A stretch of DNA of 64,000 nt from Halalkalibacter nanhaiisediminis (GTDB lineage Bacteria > Bacillota > Bacilli > Bacillales > Bacillaceae_D), in contig NZ_VLKZ01000006.1 in the NCBI RefSeq assembly GCF_007830185.1, positions 124,001 to 188,000 of the forward strand. Reading direction: 5' to 3'. A program made the translations under genes and the position numbers. The notes under the pieces were generated by a model, which made no database searches, was not told where the DNA came from, and was given only the letters and a program-made list of their open reading frames with translations. Shown here in pieces: positions 1 through 8,425 of the stretch; position 1 is the first letter of the stretch, and the number at the start of each line of letters is the position of its first letter.

Positions 1-1050
1 TGTAGGTACAACGAGAACAGCGATAACAAATTCTCGAACTGTCCGTCCTTTTGATACACGAGCAATGAACATTCCTACAAAAGGAGACCAAGAAATCCAC
101 CAAGCCCAATAAAAAATTGTCCAGCCTTGTGTCCAAGCAGCCCGTTCTTCATTAAAAGGTGATAGACGTAAGCCCATTTGTGGCAAGTTTTGAATATATT
201 CTCCGAGTGTGTGAGTAAATAAGTTTAATAAAAATAAAGTTGGACCAAGAACAATCATAGCAATTAACAATATAGTCGCTAAAATCATATTCGTATTACT
301 TAAATACTTAATCCCTTTTTTTATACCAGTACTAGCTGATGTGATAAAGAGGACAGTAATAATACTGATGATCAATAACTGCACGGTAAAATTAATCGGA
401 ATTCCCAATAAATAATTTAAGCCTGCATTGATTTGCTGTGCCCCTAAACCTAACGAAGCACAGACACCAAAAAGGGTAGCGAAAACAGCGATAATATCAA
501 CTGTATGTCCGATTGGTCCCTTTACTCGATCCCCTAATACTGGATGGAGGGTAGCACTCATAAGCCCAGGTGCGTCTTTTCGAAATTTAAAATACGCTAG
601 CGATAATGCAATGACAGCGTAAATTGCCCATGCATGAAATCCCCAATGTAGATAGGTATAACGCAATCCTAGTAATGCAGACTCACGAGTATTCCCTTCC
701 CCGTATGGAGGCACAGAATAATGAGATACTGGCTCTGAGACACCATAGAATAACAGTCCAATCCCCATCCCTGCACTAAACAGCATGGCAAACCAAGTTG
801 GTCGACTGAACTCTGGTTTATCCGAATCTTTACCAAGCTTAATCTTTCCGTACTTACTAAAAATCAAAAAAAGCGCAAATATTAAAAAGAATGTCGCTGC
901 TAAATTGTAAAACCAACCGAATGAATTAAGAAAGAACGCCTGAGCAAGCAGCATTATTTCTCCTAATTGGTTTGGAAAAAACGCTCCCCACAAAACAAAA
1001 ATAAGAGCAATCAAAATTGAAACCTTATATGTAATTGTTAAATTTCTCAC
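1..1050 (-). CDS. BCCT family glycine betaine/choline transporter, C-terminus beyond window
   Basis: Secondary transporter for quaternary ammonium osmolytes, expected in the cytoplasmic membrane and usually sodium coupled. The 350 visible residues contain the BCCT glycine-rich segment GMGIGLLFYGVSEP and the aromatic signature WTIFYWAWWISWSPFVGMF followed by IARVSKGRTVREF. The reading frame runs off the left edge, so the C-terminal part is missing. The start is taken as GTG because AAGGAAGG lies about nine bases upstream; the nearby ATG is out of frame. It stands alone here, with about 400 non-coding bases upstream. Family assignment is secure; the substrate (betaine, choline or other) cannot be read from this fragment. 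Confidence 0.9.
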   Translation of the reverse strand, partial: MRNLTITYKVSILIALIFVLWGAFFPNQLGEIMLLAQAFFLNSFGWFYNLAATFFLIFALFLIFSKYGKIKLGKDSDKPEFSRPTWFAMLFSAGMGIGLLFYGVSEPVSHYSVPPYGEGNTRESALLGLRYTYLHWGFHAWAIYAVIALSLAYFKFRKDAPGLMSATLHPVLGDRVKGPIGHTVDIIAVFATLFGVCASLGLGAQQINAGLNYLLGIPINFTVQLLIISIITVLFITSASTGIKKGIKYLSNTNMILATILLIAMIVLGPTLFLLNLFTHTLGEYIQNLPQMGLRLSPFNEERAAWTQGWTIFYWAWWISWSPFVGMFIARVSKGRTVREFVIAVLVVPT

Positions 1051-1454
1051 GTGCCATATCCCTTCCTTTTCCGTTGTTTTCATGATAGTGAATAGAGATA
1101 AACGAGCACATTTATTGCACAAAGTTCTCCCAACTAACCTATACCCATCTATACAAAAATCAAAACGGGATTTTTACAACGTTTTTTATATTTTAACATA
1201 CCTACTTTTAATATTTTACATTAAAAAAGAGAGCTTAGCTTTTGCTTAAGGGATTCAGTTTTGGGAGAGAAAAACACATTTGCTAGTTTATTTCTCTCCC
1301 AAAATAACACTACTTTTGGTAATTTATTTAACACGAGATTTAACAATAAAATTAGTTGTTTCCCTCAAAAAATTATCTTTGTAGTAAAATAAGTTAATGA
1401 AAAAAGACAAAGGTGCAATATGTACAAATTTTCTCGAATAGGTTGTGTGATTGA
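1051..1454. other. 404-bp intergenic region with a 14-bp inverted repeat
   Basis: No convincing gene. It holds a perfect inverted repeat, TTTTGGGAGAGAAA at 1259-1272 and its complement at 1291-1304 with an 18-base loop, with no U-tract on either side. The stretch 1224-1270 resembles the 3' end of the nearby mscS gene (see findings). The region separates the divergent BCCT transporter and the small membrane protein. Confidence 0.6.
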
Positions 1455-1685
1455 ATGTTGGAAAAAATCTTGTTTCATGTATTATTTATTTTAGGTTGCA
1501 TTCCTGTTTACTTAATAATATTTCTTAGTGGTTTAGGAATATTATTTATTGATGTATTTGAAACTTCTTCTGTAATATCATTAGAAAAAATACTCTACAC
1601 AATAATAAAGTTTGCTGCACCAATTTTGTATTTAGTGTGTTGGATTTATTTTGGTATTAGAATTCACAAAAACAAACCTAAATAG
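1455..1685 (+). CDS. Small hydrophobic protein, two predicted membrane segments
   Basis: A 76-aa ORF with two long hydrophobic stretches (about residues 5-32 and 46-68) and a basic tail (HKNKPK), consistent with a small integral membrane protein. An in-frame TGA lies directly before the ATG, so the start cannot be further upstream, but no strong ribosome binding site is visible. A good intrinsic terminator follows, supporting a real transcription unit. I do not recognise a family. Confidence 0.5.
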   Translation: MLEKILFHVLFILGCIPVYLIIFLSGLGILFIDVFETSSVISLEKILYTIIKFAAPILYLVCWIYFGIRIHKNKPK

Positions 1686-1753
1686 GAAGAATTTTGACAA
1701 CCCTAAATTTTCTGATCTCAAGTATGACATACAAAAGTAATAATTAACATTTT

Positions 1754-1784
1754 AAGTCGATATTTTTCTATCGGCTTTTTGTTT
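1754..1784 (+). terminator. Intrinsic terminator after the small membrane protein
   Basis: Nine-base-pair stem AAGTCGATA/TATCGGCTT with a six-base loop, followed by a T-rich run. Confidence 0.75.
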
Positions 1785-1924
1785 TGACATTAACATATGA
1801 ATTGGTAATTGAATTAGCAACTACATTCACAACAGTCCATAAAGGTACGTTCTGTTTGCAACAGCATATGCTAAAAGCTATACTAATTTGTGTGTTTATT
1901 TGATATAAATGTTGATATACCAAT

Positions 1925-1964
1925 AAAAAATGGAGTGCTAAATCACAATGATTTTAGCACTCCA
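1925..1964 (-). terminator. Intrinsic terminator of the mscS-type gene
   Basis: Perfect 12-bp stem TGGAGTGCTAAA/TTTAGCACTCCA with a ten-base loop; read on the minus strand it is followed by TTTTTTA. Confidence 0.8.
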
Positions 1965-2007
1965 AAACACTTATTATTTGTCATTTCCTCTCCCAAAACT
2001 AAACCCG

Positions 2008-3129
2008 TTAGCTTTCGCTTGGGCTCTCCTTTTTTAATTTCCCTTCAAATTGTTTCATCTGCTCTTCATTCTCAAGGTAGATATTACTTGTAGGGATCGA
2101 TACGGAAACTCCCTCTTCTTCGAGGATGTTAAGAATGGTAAAGTTAATTTCTTCTTTCACTCTAAACCATTCAGCCCACGCTGTCGTTTTCGTGAAGAAG
2201 TAAATAAATATATCATAACTAGATTCGCTAAATTGATCAAAGCGAACCATGATCAAATCTTGATCAACTTCCTCATTTGAACGAAGTAACGATTCAATTC
2301 TTCTTGCACATATCTCAATTTTATCACTAGGTGTACCATACTCAATACCAAGTGAAAACGAAATACGTCGCTTTTTCATTTGAGACCAGTTGGTAATTGG
2401 TTCGTTTGCTAGTGTTGAGTTCGGTACAGTCACGATCGCGTCGGAAAACGTTCGAATTTGCGTACTGCGAAACGTAATATCTTCCACAACACCTTCCACA
2501 GATGGTGTTTCAATCCAATCCCCTTTTGAGAATGGCTTTTCTGTAATAATAATAATCCCACCGAAGAAATTTCCAATCGTATCTTGAGCAGCAAGGGCAA
2601 ACGCTAATCCTCCAAGTCCAAGACCAGCGACAAATCCACTAATATCGTATCCCCACTCACTTGCGATAATAACTATGATTAAAGCAATGACAGCAAAGCG
2701 TAACAACTTTGATACGAAAGGAACAAGCATACTATCTTCATCTATTTCAACTTTTCTTGCAAGTCTAATAAATGTCATTGAATGTATAGATGTATAATTA
2801 TATATCCCCCACCCAATCAGCATAATAATAAACGAGCGATACAAATGCTCAACAAAATCAATCGTCGTAAAATTGAACGGCAAATAAACAAGAGCTAAGT
2901 AGGTTCCTAGCACAACCCAAAACGCTCGCAATGGTCGCTCAAACGACAATAGTATATTTGTAAATAATTCAGTCGGTGTTTTCCTTGAAGTCGCGACAAT
3001 AATTTTAAAAATATACGTTGTAAATAGTTTACGAAATAACAGAAAAACAATAAAAATCGCTATTGCTATACCAACGTCTGTCCATTCTAGCCTTTCTAAT
3101 GATCGGACAAATGCATCCCATCTCTCCAT
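2008..3129 (-). CDS. MscS-family mechanosensitive ion channel
   Basis: Small-conductance mechanosensitive channel that releases solutes on hypo-osmotic shock. The 373-aa protein has several N-terminal membrane helices, then the pore-lining glycine/alanine-rich helix GLGLGGLAFALAAQDTIGNF and the MscS beta domain (KPFSKGDWIETPSVEGVVE), followed by the cytoplasmic alpha/beta domain. The start ATG is preceded by AAGGTGGG. It ends in a highly charged tail. It stands as a single gene between a cold-shock gene and a terminator. Next to a BCCT transporter it suggests an osmotic-stress neighbourhood. The exact Bacillus paralogue is not determined. Confidence 0.93.
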   Translation of the reverse strand: MERWDAFVRSLERLEWTDVGIAIAIFIVFLLFRKLFTTYIFKIIVATSRKTPTELFTNILLSFERPLRAFWVVLGTYLALVYLPFNFTTIDFVEHLYRSFIIMLIGWGIYNYTSIHSMTFIRLARKVEIDEDSMLVPFVSKLLRFAVIALIIVIIASEWGYDISGFVAGLGLGGLAFALAAQDTIGNFFGGIIIITEKPFSKGDWIETPSVEGVVEDITFRSTQIRTFSDAIVTVPNSTLANEPITNWSQMKKRRISFSLGIEYGTPSDKIEICARRIESLLRSNEEVDQDLIMVRFDQFSESSYDIFIYFFTKTTAWAEWFRVKEEINFTILNILEEEGVSVSIPTSNIYLENEEQMKQFEGKLKKESPSES

Positions 3130-3216
3130 CTAATCCCACCTTTATCACTTCGACAAATATTTTAACATAGGATAGTGTTTGTGAATAGTATCGTTTAAGA
3201 TAACAAAGACAAAAAC

Positions 3217-3243
3217 AAAAAAAACCCTCATTTTGAGGGTTTT
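3217..3243 (-). terminator. Intrinsic terminator of the cold-shock gene
   Basis: Stem AAAACCCTCA/TGAGGGTTTT with a three-base loop, just after the stop codon, with T-runs on both strands. Confidence 0.85.
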
Positions 3244-3250
3244 TTATCAA

Positions 3251-3454
3251 TTAGTAGCCTTTTTTAACGTTAGCAGCTTGATCGCCACGGTCGCCTTGAA
3301 CTACATCAAATGTAACTTGTTGACCTTCATCAAGTGATTTGAAGCCTTCACCAGCGATAGCTGAGAAGTGAACGAATAAATCGTCACCATCTTCACGTTC
3401 GATGAAACCGAAACCTTTTTCTGCATTAAACCATTTTACTGTACCTTGAGCCAT
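3251..3454 (-). CDS. Cold-shock protein, CspA family
   Basis: Single-stranded nucleic acid binding protein and RNA chaperone. The 67-aa product is one OB-fold cold-shock domain with RNP1-like KGFGFIER and RNP2-like LFVHFSAI motifs; length and sequence are typical of Bacillus Csp proteins. The start (MAQGTVKWF) is fixed by AGGAGG about seven bases upstream; an open frame extends 21 codons further but has no binding site and would break the family's usual N-terminus. The long AT-rich leader (3455 upward) fits the structured 5' UTR usual for this family. Confidence 0.95.
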   Translation of the reverse strand: MAQGTVKWFNAEKGFGFIEREDGDDLFVHFSAIAGEGFKSLDEGQQVTFDVVQGDRGDQAANVKKGY

Positions 3455-3682
3455 ATTGTTTTCCTCCTGTAGTGTGATAATCACACAATTTATTACTATT
3501 CTTGTCATTAATAACATTCAAGAGGAAATCTACTTTAAGAGTAATCCATCTTTATCCTAAGAACGATCAAAAATAATTAACTTTAGTATAACAGTCTAAG
3601 TGAAAAAAAGATAGCTTTTAATGAAATTAGGTAAAAATATTTTATAAGTCGACTATCAATCATGTTCTAAATAGTGAATGTA

Positions 3683-3807
3683 TTAATTGACTTTCTCTTT
3701 TTTTATCATCTGTTTTATAATTTCAATTTCAACAAATTTTAAGCTCCGCGAAAACTTATTTTCAAAATAACTAATCAATTTATTTATTTTCATTTCATCT
3801 GTCATAT
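3683..3807 (-). pseudogene. Possible frameshifted ~40-aa gene
   Basis: An ATG preceded by AAGAGGTG opens MTDEMKINKN and stops after ten codons, but a shift inside the A-rich run AAATAAAAATTG would continue as LISYFENKFSRSLKFVEIEI and so on to a stop. The predicted whole is a small charged helical protein, loosely like the 45-aa product at 17790-17927. This could be a decayed gene, a sequencing error in a homopolymer, or chance. Confidence 0.25.
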
Positions 3808-3902
3808 TGAAACACCTCTTGTTTTTTCTTCACGATACATATACCCAAGCAAATGAATTGATAAACAAATTTCTTCTGCAATATCTTTTCTATACCTTCA
3901 AC

Positions 3903-3928
3903 AAAAAAAGCCAGCATTGTTGCTGACT
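3903..3928 (-). terminator. Intrinsic terminator after the YfhD-like gene
   Basis: Stem AGTCAGCA/TGCTGGCT read on the minus strand, loop of four, followed by seven T residues. Confidence 0.8.
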
Positions 3929-3938
3929 CTATTTTTTG

Positions 3939-4079
3939 CTAATTCTTCTGTTTTATTTCAGCTCGTTTATCGGCCTCTTCCATGCGAGCCATCGCTTCCT
4001 TGTCGTCAGTATCAGCCAATTCGCTTGAAAATTTCACTTCATCAAATTCCCCTTGTTGCTTTACTTTTTTATCGCTCAT
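3939..4079 (-). CDS. Small acidic YfhD-like protein
   Basis: A 46-aa hydrophilic protein starting MSDKKVKQQGEFDEVKF, with the segment SSELADTDDKEAMARMEEAD that resembles the short YfhD family of Bacillus, which has no established function. AAGGAGG sits about eight bases before the ATG and an intrinsic terminator follows, so it looks like a complete single-gene unit. The family call is from memory of the ELAD-DD-EA-AR pattern. Confidence 0.65.
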   Translation of the reverse strand: MSDKKVKQQGEFDEVKFSSELADTDDKEAMARMEEADKRAEIKQKN

Positions 4080-4234
4080 TATCCTGCCTCCTTGTGTAAT
4101 AAAACTCACATCTCCTTTTTTAATATGAGCATATTAAAATAAAATATGAGCCTTATATTAATGGTACTATTTATGAATAAAATCAAAAAGGTTTGGAACT
4201 ATAACATCATATTCTTTTTGTTAAGGAGAAAAAG

Positions 4235-4804
4235 ATGAATGTTACACAGCAAATCCAAATTGAACATATAAAAGCAACACAGCTCGAACTTACAAACCTA
4301 TGGTACAATTATTGGCAGCAATTCTCAGATTTAAGCACTTGGCCATTTTGGGTTAACCTCGGCTTTTTTGTTATTCCTTTAATTGCTCTTTACATAGTTA
4401 TTGATAGAAGAAAGGCTTTTCTTTTAGGCTTTTTTGGTTTCAACGTCCATGTTTGGTTTACTTATATCGATGCTTTAGGCGTAAGTATGGACTGGTGGTT
4501 TTACCCTTATAAAATTCTTCCTGTTTTACCGGTTAGTTTCGCATTAGATGCTTCCTTCGTTCCTGTTGTATATATGCTAATTTACCAATGGACAATTAAT
4601 CACAATAAAAATTATTATCTTTATACCCTCGGTCTTTGTCTGTTTTTAGCGTTTGTTTTTAAACCAATTTTAACAGCGTTCAATTTATTTACATTAAATG
4701 GTGACATGAGTTATATTCATTTGTTCTTAGCATATGTGACGATAGCAATCATCTCAAAAATCATTACTAATATTTTCATTTCACTAAAAAAACAGGATAA
4801 ATAG
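4235..4804 (+). CDS. CBO0543-type integral membrane protein
   Basis: A 189-aa membrane protein with about five hydrophobic segments and conserved aromatic patterns (WPFWVNLGFFVIPLIALY, RRKAFLLGFFGFNVHVWFTY, FALDASFVPVVYMLIYQW) that I associate with a family of uncharacterised Bacillus membrane proteins. The start ATG has TTAAGGAGAA upstream. It is convergent with the chemoreceptor gene, and a hairpin lies between them. No function is known. Confidence 0.75.
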   Translation: MNVTQQIQIEHIKATQLELTNLWYNYWQQFSDLSTWPFWVNLGFFVIPLIALYIVIDRRKAFLLGFFGFNVHVWFTYIDALGVSMDWWFYPYKILPVLPVSFALDASFVPVVYMLIYQWTINHNKNYYLYTLGLCLFLAFVFKPILTAFNLFTLNGDMSYIHLFLAYVTIAIISKIITNIFISLKKQDK

Positions 4805-4844
4805 CTGGAAACTATATTCTTAAAAATCTTTTCAAACCAATTTT

Positions 4845-4881
4845 AAAACCCTTCCAGAAGAATGTCTCTTGGAAGGGTTTT
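4845..4881. terminator. Bidirectional terminator between convergent genes
   Basis: Perfect 12-bp stem AAAACCCTTCCA/TGGAAGGGTTTT with a 13-base loop; serves the plus-strand membrane gene and the minus-strand chemoreceptor. Confidence 0.8.
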
Positions 4882-4904
4882 GCATTAGGAACTGATCTTT
4901 TTTA

Positions 4905-6602
4905 TTATAATTTAAACTTTTTCACTGATTCTTGGAGATCTTCAGCCATTTTAGCAAGCGTCATCGCTGCTGAAGCTACTTCTTCCATTGTGGCATTTTG
5001 CTCTTCGGCTGAAGCAGCTACCTCCTCGGAGTAACCCGCTGACTCCCCTGCAATACTTGATGCTTCGTTAATAAAGTTAATCATCGCCCCCATATCACCT
5101 GTAATTTGCTGAACGGCTCGAGAAACTCCTTGAATTTGCGTTGTCACTTCATTAACAGAGACAGAAATATCCTCAAACTCATTACCAGCTTGACCGACAG
5201 ACGTTATGCCATCTTTCACCGCTATTTTTGTTTCATTCATTGATACGACAGATCGATTAATATCGTTTTGAATATCTTGAATTAAATTTCTAATTTGATT
5301 TGCTGAACCACTAGACTGTTCAGCTAATTTTCGTACTTCATCTGCAACAACAGCAAAACCTTTTCCATGCTCTCCAGCTCTCGCTGCCTCAATTGCTGCA
5401 TTTAAAGCCAGTAGATTGGTTTGTTCTGCTACCTCAGTTATAAGTGAGATGATTTTACCAATTTCATTCGATTTATTTCCTAATTGTTCAACGACTGTTG
5501 AAATCTCTCCAGTTTTATCATCAATTAAGCTCATTTGTGCAACCGTTTGTTGAATCACTTCATGTCCACTATTTGACTTCTCTCTTGTGATTTCAGAAGA
5601 ATGATTAGCACTTTCAACACTTGCTGAAATTTGCTCCATACTTCTTGAAATTCCACTTGCTGATTGATTTGCTTTTGTTGTCGTACTTACTTGTTTTTCT
5701 GATCCTGATGCAATGGATTGAATTGATTCAGAAATTTGATCAGTCGCCCTGCTTGTTTCTTCTGCACCAGCCGATAGCTCCTCAGAAGATGCAGCAACTT
5801 GTTCTGACGTATCAATAACTTGCTTAATAAGGGTAGAAAGGTTATTTTTCATCAGATTATAGCTTTGTGTTAACTGACCGATTTCATCTTTTGAATCATC
5901 ATTTGGATCCATCGTAAAATCGCCATTCCCTGCTTTTTCAAGAGCCACTCCAACTGCATTTAGACGTCGTTTGATTTGATTAGCAAATAAAAAGACAATC
6001 ACAACTGCTAAAGCGATTCCAATAGCAGACACGATTAAAAATCCTTTAAAGATCGCTCCAATTGTATCATCAATAAAGGCTTGAGAAACCCCCACATACC
6101 ACATCCCGATCGTTTCACCATTCTCATTATGAATCGGTTGATAGGCAGTCTGCATCATTGTACCTGCGACATTCGCTTCCCCAAAATAATCCTGACCTCC
6201 ATTCAAAACGGCTTGGATCACTTCATCAGAGGCTTGCGTTCCTACAACTCGCTCTCCGTCAATCTCAACATTGGTACTCACTCGCGTATCACCTTGAAAG
6301 ATTGTTACAGTACCACCTGTCATTCCTGCAATATAATCCACTATTTCAAAATTTCCATTCACCAAAAAATCGCCTTTATATAATTGTCCGTCTCTAATCG
6401 TCCATTCACCAGGAAATTCTTGATTGACCGCTTGATAGGATAAATGCATATCTGATTGTGCTTTTTCAACAGCACTATCTTTTACTCCATCTGACACAAG
6501 AATTTGAACGACAATACCAAGGCCAATTGTAAAAAGCAGTAAGATCAAAATAACTAAAATATTAATTTTCGTAGCGATTCTAAAGTTGTTGAATATGCTC
6601 AT
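4905..6602 (-). CDS. Methyl-accepting chemotaxis protein with single-Cache sensor
   Basis: Transmembrane chemoreceptor that controls CheA. The 565-aa protein has an N-terminal membrane helix (about 10-32), an extracellular Cache-like sensor (about 35-185, with [19 protein letters not shown]), a second helix (about 190-210), a HAMP domain, and a long cytoplasmic signalling coiled coil. The hairpin tip [20 protein letters not shown] and the following [13 protein letters not shown] are nearly invariant in MCPs. The start has GGGGGAAGAG upstream. No chemotaxis genes adjoin it, so the ligand cannot be inferred. Confidence 0.95.
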   Translation of the reverse strand: MSIFNNFRIATKINILVILILLLFTIGLGIVVQILVSDGVKDSAVEKAQSDMHLSYQAVNQEFPGEWTIRDGQLYKGDFLVNGNFEIVDYIAGMTGGTVTIFQGDTRVSTNVEIDGERVVGTQASDEVIQAVLNGGQDYFGEANVAGTMMQTAYQPIHNENGETIGMWYVGVSQAFIDDTIGAIFKGFLIVSAIGIALAVVIVFLFANQIKRRLNAVGVALEKAGNGDFTMDPNDDSKDEIGQLTQSYNLMKNNLSTLIKQVIDTSEQVAASSEELSAGAEETSRATDQISESIQSIASGSEKQVSTTTKANQSASGISRSMEQISASVESANHSSEITREKSNSGHEVIQQTVAQMSLIDDKTGEISTVVEQLGNKSNEIGKIISLITEVAEQTNLLALNAAIEAARAGEHGKGFAVVADEVRKLAEQSSGSANQIRNLIQDIQNDINRSVVSMNETKIAVKDGITSVGQAGNEFEDISVSVNEVTTQIQGVSRAVQQITGDMGAMINFINEASSIAGESAGYSEEVAASAEEQNATMEEVASAAMTLAKMAEDLQESVKKFKL

Positions 6603-6924
6603 GCTCTTCCCCCATTTTCATTATCAACCGTTCATTTTAACCAATTAAACGAGATTAGTTGATTTCAGAAGTCCTTTTTTGATTAATTAACGAAATGATC
6701 CCCCTATTTCCAAATGTCTTGTAAACTCTTACACTCCATTTTCACTATACTATTTCCAGATCAATTTTACAGGAAAATACAAATCACTACAATATTCAAT
6801 AAAATTATGTAATCTTTCATTTTTTATTATACATTAGTTTGATCTACCATGCTTTCTCACAAAGATTTTCATGACAAAAGCCTCATTAAATTTGTTAATA
6901 TTACCCATTTATAAAAGTTCATTT
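6603..6924. other. Intergenic stretch without recognisable features
   Basis: AT-rich DNA between the chemoreceptor start and the terminator of the next gene. It must carry the chemoreceptor promoter, but I could not assign one with confidence. Confidence 0.5.
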
Positions 6925-6973
6925 GAAAAATAAATAAGGTTAAAGCTGAACATACAGCTTTAACCTTATTTAT
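6925..6973 (-). terminator. Strong terminator overlapping a stop codon
   Basis: Perfect 19-bp stem (6930-6948 with 6955-6973, six-base loop) followed by TTTTT on the minus strand. The stop codon of the 66-aa gene lies inside the stem. Confidence 0.85.
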
Positions 6974-7166
6974 CACTAGATGAACGGTTTTTCGTTTGAT
7001 CTTTATTCCTCTCTTCTTCAGCTTCTTGTTTAATATCTTCCAATGGTAAATCATCAACTGGCATGATCGTTTGATCTCGCTCTTTTTGTTCTTGTTTATC
7101 CTTCTGAAATGCTTTTTCTTTGTCGTTTCGTTCTTCTAATACTCGTTCTCTTTCCTTGTTATTCAA
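6966..7166 (-). CDS. Small highly charged protein, unknown function
   Basis: A 66-aa, almost wholly hydrophilic product rich in Lys, Glu and Arg (NNKERERVLEERNDKEKAF), probably helical or disordered, with a short VDDLPLEDIKQEAEEE segment. A TTG start is chosen because GAGGAGGGG lies seven bases upstream; the longer frame would place the start before this site. It is followed directly by a strong terminator. No family recognised. Confidence 0.6.
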   Translation of the reverse strand: MNNKERERVLEERNDKEKAFQKDKQEQKERDQTIMPVDDLPLEDIKQEAEEERNKDQTKNRSSSDK

Positions 7167-7225
7167 AGTAACCCCTCCTCTACAACACATTTTCCCTAAG
7201 GGTACTTTTCTTAAACATATTAATG

Positions 7226-8095
7226 CTAATTTGGTTCAACATGAACATGGGCATCATATACTCCATGCTTATGTAATAAGATCTCTTCTACCTTTGTTGA
7301 AATATCATGAGCATCTGTTATATCCAATTTAGCATTTACCCCAATAACGATGTCTACAACTGAGTTATTTCCATAATTTCTTGCTCTAATTACTTTTACA
7401 TCTTCTACACCGTAAATTGAGAGAACACTTTCCTCATAAGATTCTAATTCCTTCTCATCAAAACCATCTGTTAAATGATGAGACGCTTCTCGAAAGATTT
7501 CCCAAGCCGTTTTACAAATAAGAATCCCTACAAGAAATGCTGCTAATGGATCTAACCAAGCAAGACCTAACTGAGCACCAAAAATACCAATTGCCGTTCC
7601 AATGCTTACCCAAGCATCTGATATATTATCTTTTGAAGCAGCCATCACAGCCTGACTGTTAATTTGTTTAGCTAAATTTCTGTTATACCTATAAACGAAA
7701 TACATCACACCTGCACTAAAAACACCAGTCCATGCCGAAATCATATCTGGAGCTTCGTTTCCTCTACTAAAAATCGTTGTAATGGCTTCAATTAAGACAT
7801 GAATCCCAACTCCCATCATAATAAAAGAAGCTACTAACGATGCTACACTTTCAGCTTTAAAGTGACCATAACGATGATCGTGATCAGGCGGTCTTTGAGA
7901 TAATTTCAGTCCAATCAAAACGGCAACCGAGGCAACAATATCTGTTGCATTGTTTAAACCATCTGCTCGTAGTGCCTCCGAGTTTGCCTCATAACCCACA
8001 AATAACTTTAATGCCGAAAGAAACAAATAAGCAACAATACTAATGATGGCCCCACGTTCTCCAAGCTTTAAATTTTTATACTTTTGCTCGTCCAT
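7226..8095 (-). CDS. mneP: Cation diffusion facilitator, MneP (YdfM)-like manganese exporter
   Basis: Proton-coupled metal efflux transporter of the CDF family in the cytoplasmic membrane. The 289-aa protein has about six membrane helices with the metal-site motifs LNNATD (helix 2) and KDNISD (helix 5), the CDF stretch DHDHRYGHFKAESVASL, and a C-terminal cytoplasmic ferredoxin-like metal-sensing domain ending DAHVHVEP. The overall pattern matches Bacillus YdfM/MneP, a manganese exporter; iron or zinc export is possible. GGAGG precedes the ATG. Its presence matters because two manganese riboswitches lie elsewhere in the window, although none precedes this gene. Confidence 0.85.
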   Translation of the reverse strand: MDEQKYKNLKLGERGAIISIVAYLFLSALKLFVGYEANSEALRADGLNNATDIVASVAVLIGLKLSQRPPDHDHRYGHFKAESVASLVASFIMMGVGIHVLIEAITTIFSRGNEAPDMISAWTGVFSAGVMYFVYRYNRNLAKQINSQAVMAASKDNISDAWVSIGTAIGIFGAQLGLAWLDPLAAFLVGILICKTAWEIFREASHHLTDGFDEKELESYEESVLSIYGVEDVKVIRARNYGNNSVVDIVIGVNAKLDITDAHDISTKVEEILLHKHGVYDAHVHVEPN

Positions 8096-8373
8096 GTTTT
8101 TTATCCTCCGCGTTATTTTCTTGACATATCATAGCAAGCAAATAATGTGTGGGTCTATAGCAACCTTTTTTCCTTCTTCTATAGTAGTTATAAGCGGTAA
8201 AAAAAGTTTCTATAGGTGAAATTGTAAACAGATCTGTTTTGTTATTTTAAGAATAAACGAAAATAATCTATTTGACATTCACCATATTCTCTTATCTTGT
8301 TTCAACAGATCATTTTATTAATTTAACGTTCTTTATGTTAGTTGTTCTTATTATTGCCTTCACCCCGAAATAA
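8096..8373. other. Leader of the CDF gene, no assigned site
   Basis: About 280 bases between the CDF exporter start and the catalase terminator. No aptamer resembling the manganese riboswitch and no small gene was seen. Confidence 0.4.
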
Positions 8374-8408
8374 ATAACCCCTCTAGTTGAAGAAACTAGA
8401 GAGGTTAT
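8374..8408 (-). terminator. Terminator hairpin of the catalase gene
   Basis: Fifteen-base arms (8374-8388 with 8394-8408) with a single mismatch, 18 bases after the stop codon; the T-run on the minus strand is weak. Confidence 0.65.
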
Positions 8409-8425
8409 AATCCAAGCTTTCTCCA

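Larger units (their letters stand above)
3455..3938. other. 484-bp stretch: csp leader, possible frameshifted small ORF, terminator
   Basis: Contains the presumed csp leader, the possible broken small gene at 3683-3807, and the terminator at 3903-3928. Nothing else could be supported. Confidence 0.5.

Noticed and set aside
1890-2093. 67-codon plus-strand ORF
   Set aside because: Runs through the mscS terminator and 3' end on the opposite strand; no ribosome binding site.
7226-8425. Possible manganese riboswitch before the MneP-like exporter
   Set aside because: Looked for AAAGGGGAGTAGC and CGTCATTACG in the leader and found neither, although Mn exporters are common targets.
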